Below, piece by piece: positions 54,016-62,180 of a DNA stretch of 64,000 bases (its first letter is position 1; every line of letters starts with the position of its first letter). Source of the DNA: Geothrix sp. (lineage in GTDB: Bacteria; Acidobacteriota; Holophagae; Holophagales; Holophagaceae); NCBI RefSeq assembly GCF_020622065.1, contig NZ_JAHRYQ010000001.1:930001-994000 (forward strand), read 5' to 3'. The translations under genes were made by a program, and so were the position numbers. The notes below the pieces were generated by a model. That model worked only from the letters and a program-made list of their open reading frames with translations, was not told the origin of the DNA and did no database searches.

Positions 54016-55766
54016 CGGTTCACCTTCAGCAGGCGGGGCGCGAGGATGAGCGTCGTCCCGAAGAACATGAAGGCCAGGAAGAGGGTCAGCGGACGACCCA
54101 CGGCCAGGTCTTCGAACAGGAATTTCAGGGCGGTGAGGACGAGCATCGGGTAGACCAGCCATCGCAGTTCAAGGACGGGGAGCCGGCGCCCGAGCCAGGC
54201 CAGGGCGATGGCCAGGGCCGACAGCACGCCCGTGCGGGCCACGGCCAAGGTGCCGGGGTCGGGGGCGCCCCGGGCGAGGGCCCGACAGCAGCCCCAGATC
54301 GTCAGCGCCCCGAAACCCGCGGCGGTCAGCGCCCCGAGCACCAGCACGGGGGCCCGCATGCGGGCCGCGATGGAATCCGGGGGGCGGCGCAGCAGGAACA
54401 GCGCCAGGGAGGCCGCCAGGGCCGCCAGGCTGGCGAAGCCGGCCAGGGGCAGGCGGGCGGCGGCCCCGGCAGGATCCAGGAAGGCGCGGAGGGACCAGAG
54501 GGCGAGCCCCGAGGCGACGGACGAGGCGATGAGGTAGATCGCGCCCTGCAGGATGAGGACGGCCCTGCGGAGGCGCAGCCCCGCCACCATGGCGGCCAGT
54601 CCCAGGGCACCGCTGAAGACGGCGAACAGGGGCTGTGGCAAGACGATGGGCCCCCCCAGCAGGAGGAAGATGAGGGCGAGGAAGGTGAAGAAGTTGAAAT
54701 TGGCGCGCGTCTCCTCCTGGTCCTCCGCAAAGGGGGCCGCGGCGGCATAGCAGCCCACGCCCGCCAAGGAAACGCCACCCCCGAGCAGGGCCGCGCCCGA
54801 TCCCGAGGTCAGGGCGATGCGGACGGCGCCCCCGAAGCCCACCAGCAGGACGATGGCGGTCTGCACGGATTCAAAGGCATTGATCACCCGGCGCCGCTGG
54901 AGCATCCGCCCCGCGAAGCTGCCGATGTAGAGGGCCGCCAGGGCCAGGGCCAGGGCCATGGCGCGGTCCGGGGAGATCCCGCGGTACGCCTCGGGCGGCC
55001 CCCCGGGCCAGGCGGCCAGCAGGGCGAGGATCAGCACGCCGAGATCCGCGGCGAGGGCGGTGGGCCAGCGCAGGCCGTGCCACCGCCGTCCGTAGGTGAG
55101 CCACAGGGCCGCCACCCCCAGCAGGAGGAACGCCGCGGCGAAGGGCTCGATGGCCTGGCGGATCGCCATCATGGCGAAGCCCGCCCCCAGAGAGGCGAGG
55201 GTGGCGATCCAGATGATGGGCTGGAGGTCCCGCCGCCAGGCCACGGCGCCATGCAGACCGGTGACAGCGAGGAGGAGGAGGGCCGCGGGACCGGGCGCCA
55301 GGATGCCGAACCGGGTGGTCGATTCCACAATCAGCGGATAGGCGATGAGGATGGAGGCGAGGGCGTGGAAGGCGGAATCCAGGGGGTGCTTGCCGCGGTC
55401 GGCGAGAAGCGCCCAGCTCAGGGCGTAGGCCAGGCCCAAAGCCATGCCCCAGCCGCGAGGGAGGGTGCCCGCGTCCACGAGGGCCCGGATGAAGGTGGCG
55501 CCGCCCAGGATGAGGCAGACGCGGCCGATGAGCCCCACGAAGTGGGCCGGGCTGGGTAGGGCGGGTGGGGTGGGCAGGGTGGGGTGGGATTCCAGGGCCA
55601 GGACCACCGGGGTCCCGGCGGGTTCGGGCGCTGAGGACTCCAGGGCCGAAACCCGGACCTCCAGGTGCTGGACCTGCTCCGCCAGGACAGCCAGGCGTGC
55701 CTCAAGGGAACTCGACAGGCCTTCGGCTGCAGCGGGTTTGAGAGGAGAAACCTCGGTCCTGGACAT
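54012..55766 (-). CDS. DUF2339-like polytopic membrane protein
   Basis: The 584-residue protein begins with a soluble coiled segment (about 15-50) and then has about sixteen or more hydrophobic helices rich in Ala and Leu. The layout (N-terminal coiled coil, then uninterrupted membrane helices, FEDLAVGRPL near the end) matches the DUF2339 family. Function is unknown. It is the first gene of the NrfD operon and overlaps the cytochrome gene by four bases. A link to the respiratory complex is suggested by context only. Confidence 0.72.
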   Translation of the reverse strand: MSRTEVSPLKPAAAEGLSSSLEARLAVLAEQVQHLEVRVSALESSAPEPAGTPVVLALESHPTLPTPPALPSPAHFVGLIGRVCLILGGATFIRALVDAGTLPRGWGMALGLAYALSWALLADRGKHPLDSAFHALASILIAYPLIVESTTRFGILAPGPAALLLLAVTGLHGAVAWRRDLQPIIWIATLASLGAGFAMMAIRQAIEPFAAAFLLLGVAALWLTYGRRWHGLRWPTALAADLGVLILALLAAWPGGPPEAYRGISPDRAMALALALAALYIGSFAGRMLQRRRVINAFESVQTAIVLLVGFGGAVRIALTSGSGAALLGGGVSLAGVGCYAAAAPFAEDQEETRANFNFFTFLALIFLLLGGPIVLPQPLFAVFSGALGLAAMVAGLRLRRAVLILQGAIYLIASSVASGLALWSLRAFLDPAGAAARLPLAGFASLAALAASLALFLLRRPPDSIAARMRAPVLVLGALTAAGFGALTIWGCCRALARGAPDPGTLAVARTGVLSALAIALAWLGRRLPVLELRWLVYPMLVLTALKFLFEDLAVGRPLTLFLAFMFFGTTLILAPRLLKVNR

Positions 55767-56056
55767 CGATCGTTCCTCTGAGGAGGTGGAATCGACTTTG
55801 GGTAGGGTGTTGGGCCTTCATGCCACGCCCCAGGGGGAGGAGCGTCAAGAAAAATAAAGACATTCCAAATAATGCATAAAGAAAACAATGAATGGTGTTA
55901 TCACATCGTGAAGTCCACGGTCTTCCGGGCGGCGCCAGGGCCCTGTGAGAAAACCGATGGATACAGGTGTCCCGATGGTTCGCCCGTGGGAGTGGGCATG
56001 TGCCGGCCGTCACAGCCCCGGCCCCAACCCCGCTAGGCTGGAGGACCGGAGCCCTC
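55767..56056. other. 290-bp divergent control region with AT-rich core
   Basis: No gene is seen. Bases about 55845-55905 are strongly AT-rich (poly-A and poly-T runs) within otherwise GC-rich DNA and probably hold the promoter of the NrfD/cytochrome operon. I could not assign clear -35/-10 boxes. The rest is GC-rich leader of the divergent phosphatase gene. Confidence 0.5.
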
Positions 56057-56617
56057 ATGCCTGTGTTGCACCTTCGCCGCGGAATCCTCCTCGCCTGCCT
56101 GCTCGCCCTGGCGGTGAACCTGGGTGCCCAGGGCCTGACGCGGGATCTGACGGTGGTGCTGCTCCGTCACGCCGAGCGCCAGTCGCTCTTCGATGCCGAT
56201 TCGCCCCTGGCCGAAGCCGGTCTGCGCCGAGCCCAGGCCCTGGTGCCTTTGCTGGAGGGCTTCCGGCCCGCGGCGCTCTACACTTCGGACCTGCGGCGCA
56301 CCCAGCAGACCCTGGCTCCGCTGGCGGCGAAGCTCGGCATGGTCCCGCTGGTGCGATCCAAGGACGGGAGCGAAGCCCTGGCCGCCGAGCTCCTCCGCGA
56401 TCACCGGGGCCGCACGGTGATCGTCTGCTGGCACCACGACCTGGTGAAGAAGGTGGCCCGGGGGCTGGGGGTGAAAGGGCCTCTGCCCTACTGGACTCTC
56501 GACACCTATGACCGCCTCTGGATCGTGCGGGTGCCCGCCCAGGGGGCAGTCACGCTGGAGGAGCGGATCCAGGAGCCGTCAGCGCCAGCTGCCGCCGGGG
56601 CGGCCCAGGGCCGCTAG
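56057..56617 (+). CDS. Exported histidine phosphatase-family protein
   Basis: The 186-residue protein has a signal peptide (about 1-24, ending near AQG) and a phosphoglycerate-mutase-like phosphatase domain. The catalytic LRHAER (RHxE-type) motif lies near residue 37, TSDLRRTQQT follows, and the second His is in WHHD. The substrate is unknown; similar periplasmic proteins include the lipid-A phosphatase Ais and SixA-like enzymes. ATG 56057 follows GGAG. Its last 39 bases overlap the end of the convergent FAD oxidoreductase gene. Confidence 0.85.
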   Translation: MPVLHLRRGILLACLLALAVNLGAQGLTRDLTVVLLRHAERQSLFDADSPLAEAGLRRAQALVPLLEGFRPAALYTSDLRRTQQTLAPLAAKLGMVPLVRSKDGSEALAAELLRDHRGRTVIVCWHHDLVKKVARGLGVKGPLPYWTLDTYDRLWIVRVPAQGAVTLEERIQEPSAPAAAGAAQGR

Positions 56618-58186
56618 CACCTCTTCCGCGGCCCGGAGACCGTGGTCCTGGGCCTCCTCGAAGAGGGCCAGGCCGCTGAGCTCCGTGTGCGCGAAGTGGA
56701 TGGCGCCGAAGGGGCGGGACAGGCTGAGGAAGGCCGGATCCCAGAGCAGCCCAGGCTCCGGGCGCACCATGGCATGGCCCCAGCGCATTCCATCGAGGCG
56801 CGTGACCAGGCCCTTCAGGTCGGGGTGGGCTGGCCGCAGGTCATCCATCACCATGCGCGCGCAGGCGGGCCAATCCATGGCGCGAAGGCGCGCCCGCTCG
56901 GCCTCACTATCGGCTCCGGCAAAGGGACGGTACCAGGTCCAGACCGTGGGCCCATGGTCCTTCAGGCTCTGGTGGGTGGCCACCACATAGCCCAGGGCCT
57001 CGCTGTCCCGCAGGACATTGTCCCAGGCCAGGGGAAAGCCGGTCTCCTTGGGCCGCGCCCGGAGCGTGAGGTTGGCCACCAGCCAGGGCGCGTTGCGGAT
57101 GCGGGTCGAAGCCGGGCGCGCGGAGGCGAAGCCTTCGATCACATGACGGGCCACATGCTGCGGCCCGGCGAAGATCACCCGCTGCGCCTTCCAGCCGAGG
57201 CGCCGCTGGTTCGCCGCATCCCAGACCGTGACGAGGAGGCCGTCCTTCTCCGCGCGGATGGCGGTGGCCATCGTGCCGCAACGCAAGCGGTCTCCGCAGG
57301 CCCTGCGCAGGTGGTCGATGAGGAAGCCGTTGCCCTGGGGCCAGGTGAGGAGGGGGCGCGAATCCTCGCCGGGGCCCTGTTTGCGGGCGGCAAAGTAGAA
57401 GAGGCCCGCCCAGGCGCTGGTGGTCTCCAGATGGGAACCGTAGTCGTCCCGGCAGGCGTAATCCAGCAGCCAGCGCAGACGCGGCGAGGAGAGCCCCTGC
57501 TGGTCGAGCCAGGCGGAGAAGGGGAGGCCATCCAGGGCGCGGGCCTCCGGCGCATCCGAGCACCGGGAGCGGGGAATGCTGAAGGCAGGGCGGCCCCGGG
57601 CATCACGGAAGGCGGCCCAGCGGTCCACCTCGCGGAAGAAGGCGTGGTACTGGCGCTCATCCTCAACGCTGGCGCCCGCCCGCAGGTAGAGGCCCTCCCA
57701 CCACTGGCCGTAGGCGAAGATGCGCTCCTCGGGCGCGCGAACGGTGGCTTCTTCGGCGAAGCGCGGATCGCCTTTCGCGTCGAAGCCCTCCAGGACGCCG
57801 CATTCGTCCAGCAATCGCAGCACGGCATGGTTGCCGCGGTCGGGCACGGGCAGGTAGTGGGCGGCCCAGGGGAAGGCACTCACATGGTTGCGGCCGGACC
57901 TCGAGGTGCCACCGGGCTCCGGCTCCAGCTCCAGCACCCGGAAATCATCCAGGCCACCGCCGGCCAGCCGCCAGGCGGCGCTGAGCCCCGCCACGCCGCC
58001 CCCCACGACCAGCACGGAGACGGGTTCGAAGCGCTCGGGATCGGGGAAGGCGCCGCCCCGCAGCCAATGGCCCAGGGGAAGATCCGGCCCCACGAGTTCA
58101 CCTTGGAACGGGAACTCGGGCTTCCTGCGGCAGGCCAGCGACATCGCCGACAGGGTCCCGGCGACAAGGAAATCGCGGCGCTTCAT
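56579..58186 (-). CDS. Tat-exported FAD-dependent amine oxidase/protoporphyrinogen oxidase-like protein
   Basis: The 535-residue protein starts with a twin-arginine signal (MKRRDFLVAG) and SLAC, indicating export and possibly lipid anchoring. A dinucleotide-binding VVGGGVAGLSAAWRL and the GGTSRSG loop are typical of flavin amine oxidase and protoporphyrinogen-oxidase families. It follows the spermidine-synthase-like gene by ten bases, so the substrate may be a polyamine or a polyamine-modified compound in the periplasm; this is inference. Its 3' end overlaps the convergent phosphatase gene by 39 bases. Confidence 0.82.
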   Translation of the reverse strand: MKRRDFLVAGTLSAMSLACRRKPEFPFQGELVGPDLPLGHWLRGGAFPDPERFEPVSVLVVGGGVAGLSAAWRLAGGGLDDFRVLELEPEPGGTSRSGRNHVSAFPWAAHYLPVPDRGNHAVLRLLDECGVLEGFDAKGDPRFAEEATVRAPEERIFAYGQWWEGLYLRAGASVEDERQYHAFFREVDRWAAFRDARGRPAFSIPRSRCSDAPEARALDGLPFSAWLDQQGLSSPRLRWLLDYACRDDYGSHLETTSAWAGLFYFAARKQGPGEDSRPLLTWPQGNGFLIDHLRRACGDRLRCGTMATAIRAEKDGLLVTVWDAANQRRLGWKAQRVIFAGPQHVARHVIEGFASARPASTRIRNAPWLVANLTLRARPKETGFPLAWDNVLRDSEALGYVVATHQSLKDHGPTVWTWYRPFAGADSEAERARLRAMDWPACARMVMDDLRPAHPDLKGLVTRLDGMRWGHAMVRPEPGLLWDPAFLSLSRPFGAIHFAHTELSGLALFEEAQDHGLRAAEEVLAALGRPGGSWR

Positions 58187-58196
58187 GATCGTGGGC

Positions 58197-59741
58197 TCAC
58201 GACCACCGCCGCCACTCCCGGGTGTAGAGGTGGACGAGCACCTGGTTGTCGAGGCGGTTCACCTCCACGGGCACGCGGTCCATGTCCCTGGGGAAGGCGA
58301 ACATGGCGGCCGTGGCCTCGTCAGACAGGTGGCGCAGCCCCGGCAGCACGCGGGTGGGCACCTCGAAGTCGCGTTTCGAGGCCAGGGCGAAGCCCCACAC
58401 GCCGAAGGAGGGCACGGCCAGGTGGTAGGGGCGGACCTTCAGCCCCGAGGCCTCCATGGTGGCGGCGATGCACCAGAAGGATTGCCGGGCCATGAGGGGC
58501 GAAGTGCTCTGCACGGCCACGAGCGCGTCATCGGCCAGGCGGCGCTGGAGGATGCGGTAGAACCGGGAGGTGTAGAGCTTCCCCAGGGCGTAGGTGTTGG
58601 GATCCGGGAAATCCACGAAGGCCAGGTCGAAGGGGGGGCCGGGGGTCTCCTGCAACCAGACCATGGCGTCGGCATTGACGACTTTGACTCGGGGATCGTC
58701 CAGGGCCGCGCCATTAAGTTGACGCACCATGACCTGGTTCCGGGCCATGTCGGTCATGGCCGGATCCAGATCCACCAGCACCACCTCCTGCACGGAGGGG
58801 TGCTTCAGCACTTCCCGCACGGCCAGGCCGTCGCCTCCGCCGCAGATCAGGATGCGCTTCGCATCGGGCCGGGCGCCGAAGGCCGGATGCACGAGGGCTT
58901 CGTGGTAGCGGTACTCGTCGGCTGATGAGAACTGCAGATTGCCGTTGAGGAAGAGCTGGAAGCTGCCCCGGCCGCGGGTGAGCACGATGCGCTGGTAGGC
59001 ACTGTCCTTGGCGTAGACGATCTCGTCGGCGAAGATCTCCTCCTCCACGGCCAAGGTGAACTTCCCGGCGAAGACCAGCCCCACGGCCAGCAGGGCCATC
59101 ACCACGGCGCAGCGCAGGCGGATCATCCGGGTGGGGCCGAGCTGGGACTGCAGCAGGTGCGTGGACCAGAGGCCCACGGCCGCGTTCAGCAGGCCGAAGA
59201 GGAGGCTGGTGCGCACCAGGCCCAGCTTGGGCATGAGCAGGAGCGGGAAGAGCAGGGAGGCGAAGAGGGCGCCGATGTAGTCGAGGGTGAGCACACCCGC
59301 CACCAGATCCTTGAAGCGCACCTGATCCTTGAGGATGCGCATCAGGATGGGGATTTCCAGGCCCACGAGGGTGCCCACGGCCATCACCACGCCGTAGAGC
59401 ACCACCCGGAAGGCGTGGGTGTGGGCGAAGGCCTGGAAGAGGATGGGGGCCGAGAAGCCGCCCACCAGCGCCACCGCCAGCTCCAGGTCCACGAAGCGCC
59501 GGGCCAGGCCGCGCTGGAGGAACTTCGACAGCCAGGACCCCAGCCCCATGGCGCTGAGGTAGACCCCGATCACCGTGGAGAACTGCGTGACGGAATCCCC
59601 CAGGAGGTAGCTCGACAGCGTCCCCGCCACCAGCTCATAGATCAGCCCGCAGCTGGCGATGAGCAGCACACTGATGAAGAGCAGGGGCGCCTTCAGCGTC
59701 GGCTGCGACACCTCGCCGGTGGGCTGTGGCGCATCACCCAT
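58197..59741 (-). CDS. Membrane-anchored spermidine-synthase-like aminopropyltransferase
   Basis: The 514-residue protein has about seven membrane helices (20-225) fused to a spermidine-synthase domain (240-500). The latter has the Y-H-E stretch DEYRYHEALVHPAF, the nucleotide loop GGGDG (301-305), VDLDP and the catalytic-Asp segment VDFPDP (D377), where ordinary SpeE has DSxDP. Ordinary SpeE lacks membrane helices. It would transfer an aminopropyl group from decarboxylated S-adenosylmethionine near the membrane. No adenosylmethionine decarboxylase gene is adjacent. ATG 59741 overlaps the DUF350 gene by eight bases. Confidence 0.88.
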   Translation of the reverse strand: MGDAPQPTGEVSQPTLKAPLLFISVLLIASCGLIYELVAGTLSSYLLGDSVTQFSTVIGVYLSAMGLGSWLSKFLQRGLARRFVDLELAVALVGGFSAPILFQAFAHTHAFRVVLYGVVMAVGTLVGLEIPILMRILKDQVRFKDLVAGVLTLDYIGALFASLLFPLLLMPKLGLVRTSLLFGLLNAAVGLWSTHLLQSQLGPTRMIRLRCAVVMALLAVGLVFAGKFTLAVEEEIFADEIVYAKDSAYQRIVLTRGRGSFQLFLNGNLQFSSADEYRYHEALVHPAFGARPDAKRILICGGGDGLAVREVLKHPSVQEVVLVDLDPAMTDMARNQVMVRQLNGAALDDPRVKVVNADAMVWLQETPGPPFDLAFVDFPDPNTYALGKLYTSRFYRILQRRLADDALVAVQSTSPLMARQSFWCIAATMEASGLKVRPYHLAVPSFGVWGFALASKRDFEVPTRVLPGLRHLSDEATAAMFAFPRDMDRVPVEVNRLDNQVLVHLYTREWRRWS

Positions 59742-59952
59742 GGATCGCGGCGGCGATGATGAGGCTGATGCCAAGGATGAGGCAGCCGAGGACGATGCCG
59801 AGGGCGGTGTTCTGGTCATCCTCCATCTCCTTGCGGAGGGAGAAGGGGAGGACCTTCACGAGCACGAGCCACACCAGGCCGAGGATGACGAGGCCCAGGA
59901 CGGAGAAGACGGTGGCGACGAGAAGCTGATGCAGCAGCTGGTTCGTGATCAT
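59734..59952 (-). CDS. DUF350 (YjfL-like) small membrane protein
   Basis: The 72-residue protein is two membrane helices (about 10-33 and 50-70) with a charged linker LRKEMEDDQN, the pattern of DUF350. In E. coli the family member YjfL is in a cluster with a glutathionylspermidine-synthase-like gene, and DUF350 recurs beside polyamine genes. ATG 59952 overlaps the stop of the upstream small gene by one base (TGATG) and has GGAGG six bases before it. Function is unknown. Confidence 0.85.
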   Translation of the reverse strand: MITNQLLHQLLVATVFSVLGLVILGLVWLVLVKVLPFSLRKEMEDDQNTALGIVLGCLILGISLIIAAAIHG

Positions 59953-60131
59953 CACTTACCTCCGTGGAAGCCGTTGTTGTGCAGGAAGGTGCGGTAGGCG
60001 CCTGGCGTCTGGCGGACGCTGGGCGGCAGATCGGCGCGGCGGCGCTGGCCGAAGAACTCCCGACCGAAGAAACCGTTGGCGATCATCAGGCTGAAGCCAC
60101 CGCCGAGAAAGAGCAGATAGAGGATCCGCAT
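59952..60131 (-). CDS. 59-residue membrane protein of the DUF4178/DUF350 operon
   Basis: This short protein has one N-terminal hydrophobic helix (YLLFLGGGFSLMIANGFF) and a basic, soluble tail of about 35 residues. It is placed by exact one-base overlaps at both ends (TGATG with DUF4178 before it and DUF350 after it), which is strong support for a real gene. No family was recognised. It could be a subunit or regulator of the complex formed by its neighbours. Confidence 0.78.
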   Translation of the reverse strand: MRILYLLFLGGGFSLMIANGFFGREFFGQRRRADLPPSVRQTPGAYRTFLHNNGFHGGK

Positions 60132-62155
60132 CAGCTGCCTCCGCTGTTGGGTGCGTACATGCTTTCCTGCCAGCGCCGGCTTTCGAAGGCCGCCAGGCGG
60201 AACACCATGAGCAGGGGCCCCACGAGGATGGCCACCAGGGCGAGGCCGGGGTAGAGCCACCGCATCACGCCCTGGCGCAGCTGCACCTCGATGGTGCGGA
60301 CTGGAGGCACAGGGCCATCCCACTGGGGGGCCAGGCGCAGCACATAGGTACCTGGAGGCACTGCGCTCAGGAAGACGGTCTGGGCCTGCGCCCCCTCGGA
60401 CCAGGACTCACCGCCATCCACGCCGTGATACCAGCTGGACTCCACGAGGAAGAGCTCCGCCACACCGCTGGTCTCACTCACCAGCGCACCCTCCAATCCG
60501 ACCCAGCTGTTGTTGACGGGGGCGCTGAGGGTGACGGCCAGGTTCCGGTAGCCGTTCTTGATCTCGATGGGATCGGAGAAGAAGACGGGCTCCTGGGCTT
60601 CGCCGGAGGGGGCGTTCGTGGCCGGGACCTGGGCTGGTGCCGCGGGCCTGCGGGCGGGGATGGTCTTCCGGGGGGCCTCCACAGCCGTGGGCTGGAGGTG
60701 GGCCAGCTCGAACAGATCGAGCCGCCGGCGGAACAGCTCCTGGTTGCGGTGGGTCATGGATTCCACCATCACCCCCACCAGCAGGAGGCCCAGGGCGCCC
60801 ACCACCCAGAGGGCGGACTTCGCCAAGGCGACCTTGTGGGGGTTGGGCTGGAAGGATGCGATGCCGGTGGGTGGAGGAGGGGCCCCGTGGAGCTTGAAGG
60901 CCTTCCAGACCGCCTCGGGCTCGAGGTAGGTGGAGAGGCTCCAGTTCACTTCCTCGCCACCGCCTTGGTGCGCCTGCCGCTCGCGGGTGAGGCTGCGGGG
61001 CGGGGCGACGAACTCGGTGACCTGCACCCGCTCACCCTGCTCGACCTGCCAGTAGAACTCGCCCCACACGCCCTCGACGACGGCTTCCACATCCTGGAAT
61101 CGCCGCCAGTCCGCGCCCAGGGCCGACAGGTTCTTCTGCCCGTCGCGGGCCTGGGGGAGGTCGCCGGACGCCACGGCGACGGCTACGCTCCAGTGGCCGT
61201 CGCTCTGCACCAGCCAGCGGAAGCCCTGCTGGCCGTCCAGCAGCAGGTATTCGGTCCAGGGATAGGCGGTGTCCTCAAGGGTGCAGCTGCGCCGCAGCTG
61301 GCCGATGCAGGTGACTTTTTCGCCGTCCAGCAGGCCCTCGGCGCCCAGGGGGATCACCACCTCCTGATGGGGCTGCTTCAGGCTCTTCAGGAAGGCCAGC
61401 TTGCCGTTCTCCGCGGACAGCAGGCTGCCGCAGCTGGGGCAACCCACGCGCTGCGTCTGGTCCGGTGCCCGCAGGGCCAGGGCGCCCCCACACTTGGGGC
61501 AGTTGAGGCTCTGGGCGCCCAGCTTGGGAGTCCTGCGCGTACCCCCTTGGATGCCGAGGTCGGACAGCGGCACCTCCCGGCCCAGGAAGAACAGCGGAGG
61601 CTCATCGCTGTAGTCCAGGGTGGCGAAGGCGCCGTGGCGACCGGAGAGATCTGCGAAGCGGTAGGTGGCTCCGGGTTCCACGGTCCAGGGGATCTCGCCC
61701 TCGGCGCTGTGGAAGGTGGCCTCGCTGAGCTCGCCCACGGTCCAGAGGCCGTCGGGCCCGAGGTCGGCGAGGCCACCGGCCTGCAGGCCCTCGAAGGGGG
61801 GAAGGGGGCCATGCGGAGCCTGCGTGAAGGTCAGGTAGAAGCGGCCCTGGGCCTCCGCCAGCCAGCCCCATCGGCCATCGTCGAGCGCGAGGTACCACTC
61901 GTCCCACACGCCGCCCAGGGGATGCTTCAGCTGCACCCGGCCGGCCAGCGTGAAGGCTCTGCCCGTAAAGGTCCCCGAGGCGCCCAGGCCCAGAGGCGAG
62001 CCCGTATCCACGAGGTCGGCCACCTTTCCGATCAGCTCAGGGTCGCGGTCCCGCCGCGCGGCCAGGGCCTTGCAGTAGGAGCAGACGGCCACCATGGTCC
62101 CGGGCCGGAAGCTCAGGGCGGCACCGCAGCTGGGGCAGGAGGCGAGTGTGCTCAT
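60131..62155 (-). CDS. DUF4178 protein with two zinc ribbons and C-terminal membrane helices
   Basis: The 674-residue protein begins with a zinc ribbon (CPSCG with CSYCK) and a DUF4178 domain, WDEWYLALDDGRWGWLAEAQG being typical. A second ribbon (CPKCGG with CPSCGS) and a second DUF4178-like domain (WTEYLLLDGQQGFRWLV) follow. Two membrane helices lie at about 440-460 and 635-655, separated by a beta-rich, probably periplasmic domain. Cytoplasmic domains would face the zinc-ribbon side. Function is unknown; the operon context is polyamine synthesis. ATG 62155 lies 25 bases after the aminotransferase stop, and its ribosome-binding site is weak. Confidence 0.83.
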   Translation of the reverse strand: MSTLASCPSCGAALSFRPGTMVAVCSYCKALAARRDRDPELIGKVADLVDTGSPLGLGASGTFTGRAFTLAGRVQLKHPLGGVWDEWYLALDDGRWGWLAEAQGRFYLTFTQAPHGPLPPFEGLQAGGLADLGPDGLWTVGELSEATFHSAEGEIPWTVEPGATYRFADLSGRHGAFATLDYSDEPPLFFLGREVPLSDLGIQGGTRRTPKLGAQSLNCPKCGGALALRAPDQTQRVGCPSCGSLLSAENGKLAFLKSLKQPHQEVVIPLGAEGLLDGEKVTCIGQLRRSCTLEDTAYPWTEYLLLDGQQGFRWLVQSDGHWSVAVAVASGDLPQARDGQKNLSALGADWRRFQDVEAVVEGVWGEFYWQVEQGERVQVTEFVAPPRSLTRERQAHQGGGEEVNWSLSTYLEPEAVWKAFKLHGAPPPPTGIASFQPNPHKVALAKSALWVVGALGLLLVGVMVESMTHRNQELFRRRLDLFELAHLQPTAVEAPRKTIPARRPAAPAQVPATNAPSGEAQEPVFFSDPIEIKNGYRNLAVTLSAPVNNSWVGLEGALVSETSGVAELFLVESSWYHGVDGGESWSEGAQAQTVFLSAVPPGTYVLRLAPQWDGPVPPVRTIEVQLRQGVMRWLYPGLALVAILVGPLLMVFRLAAFESRRWQESMYAPNSGGS

Positions 62156-62180
62156 CAGTATCCGGTGATTATGCAGGCTT

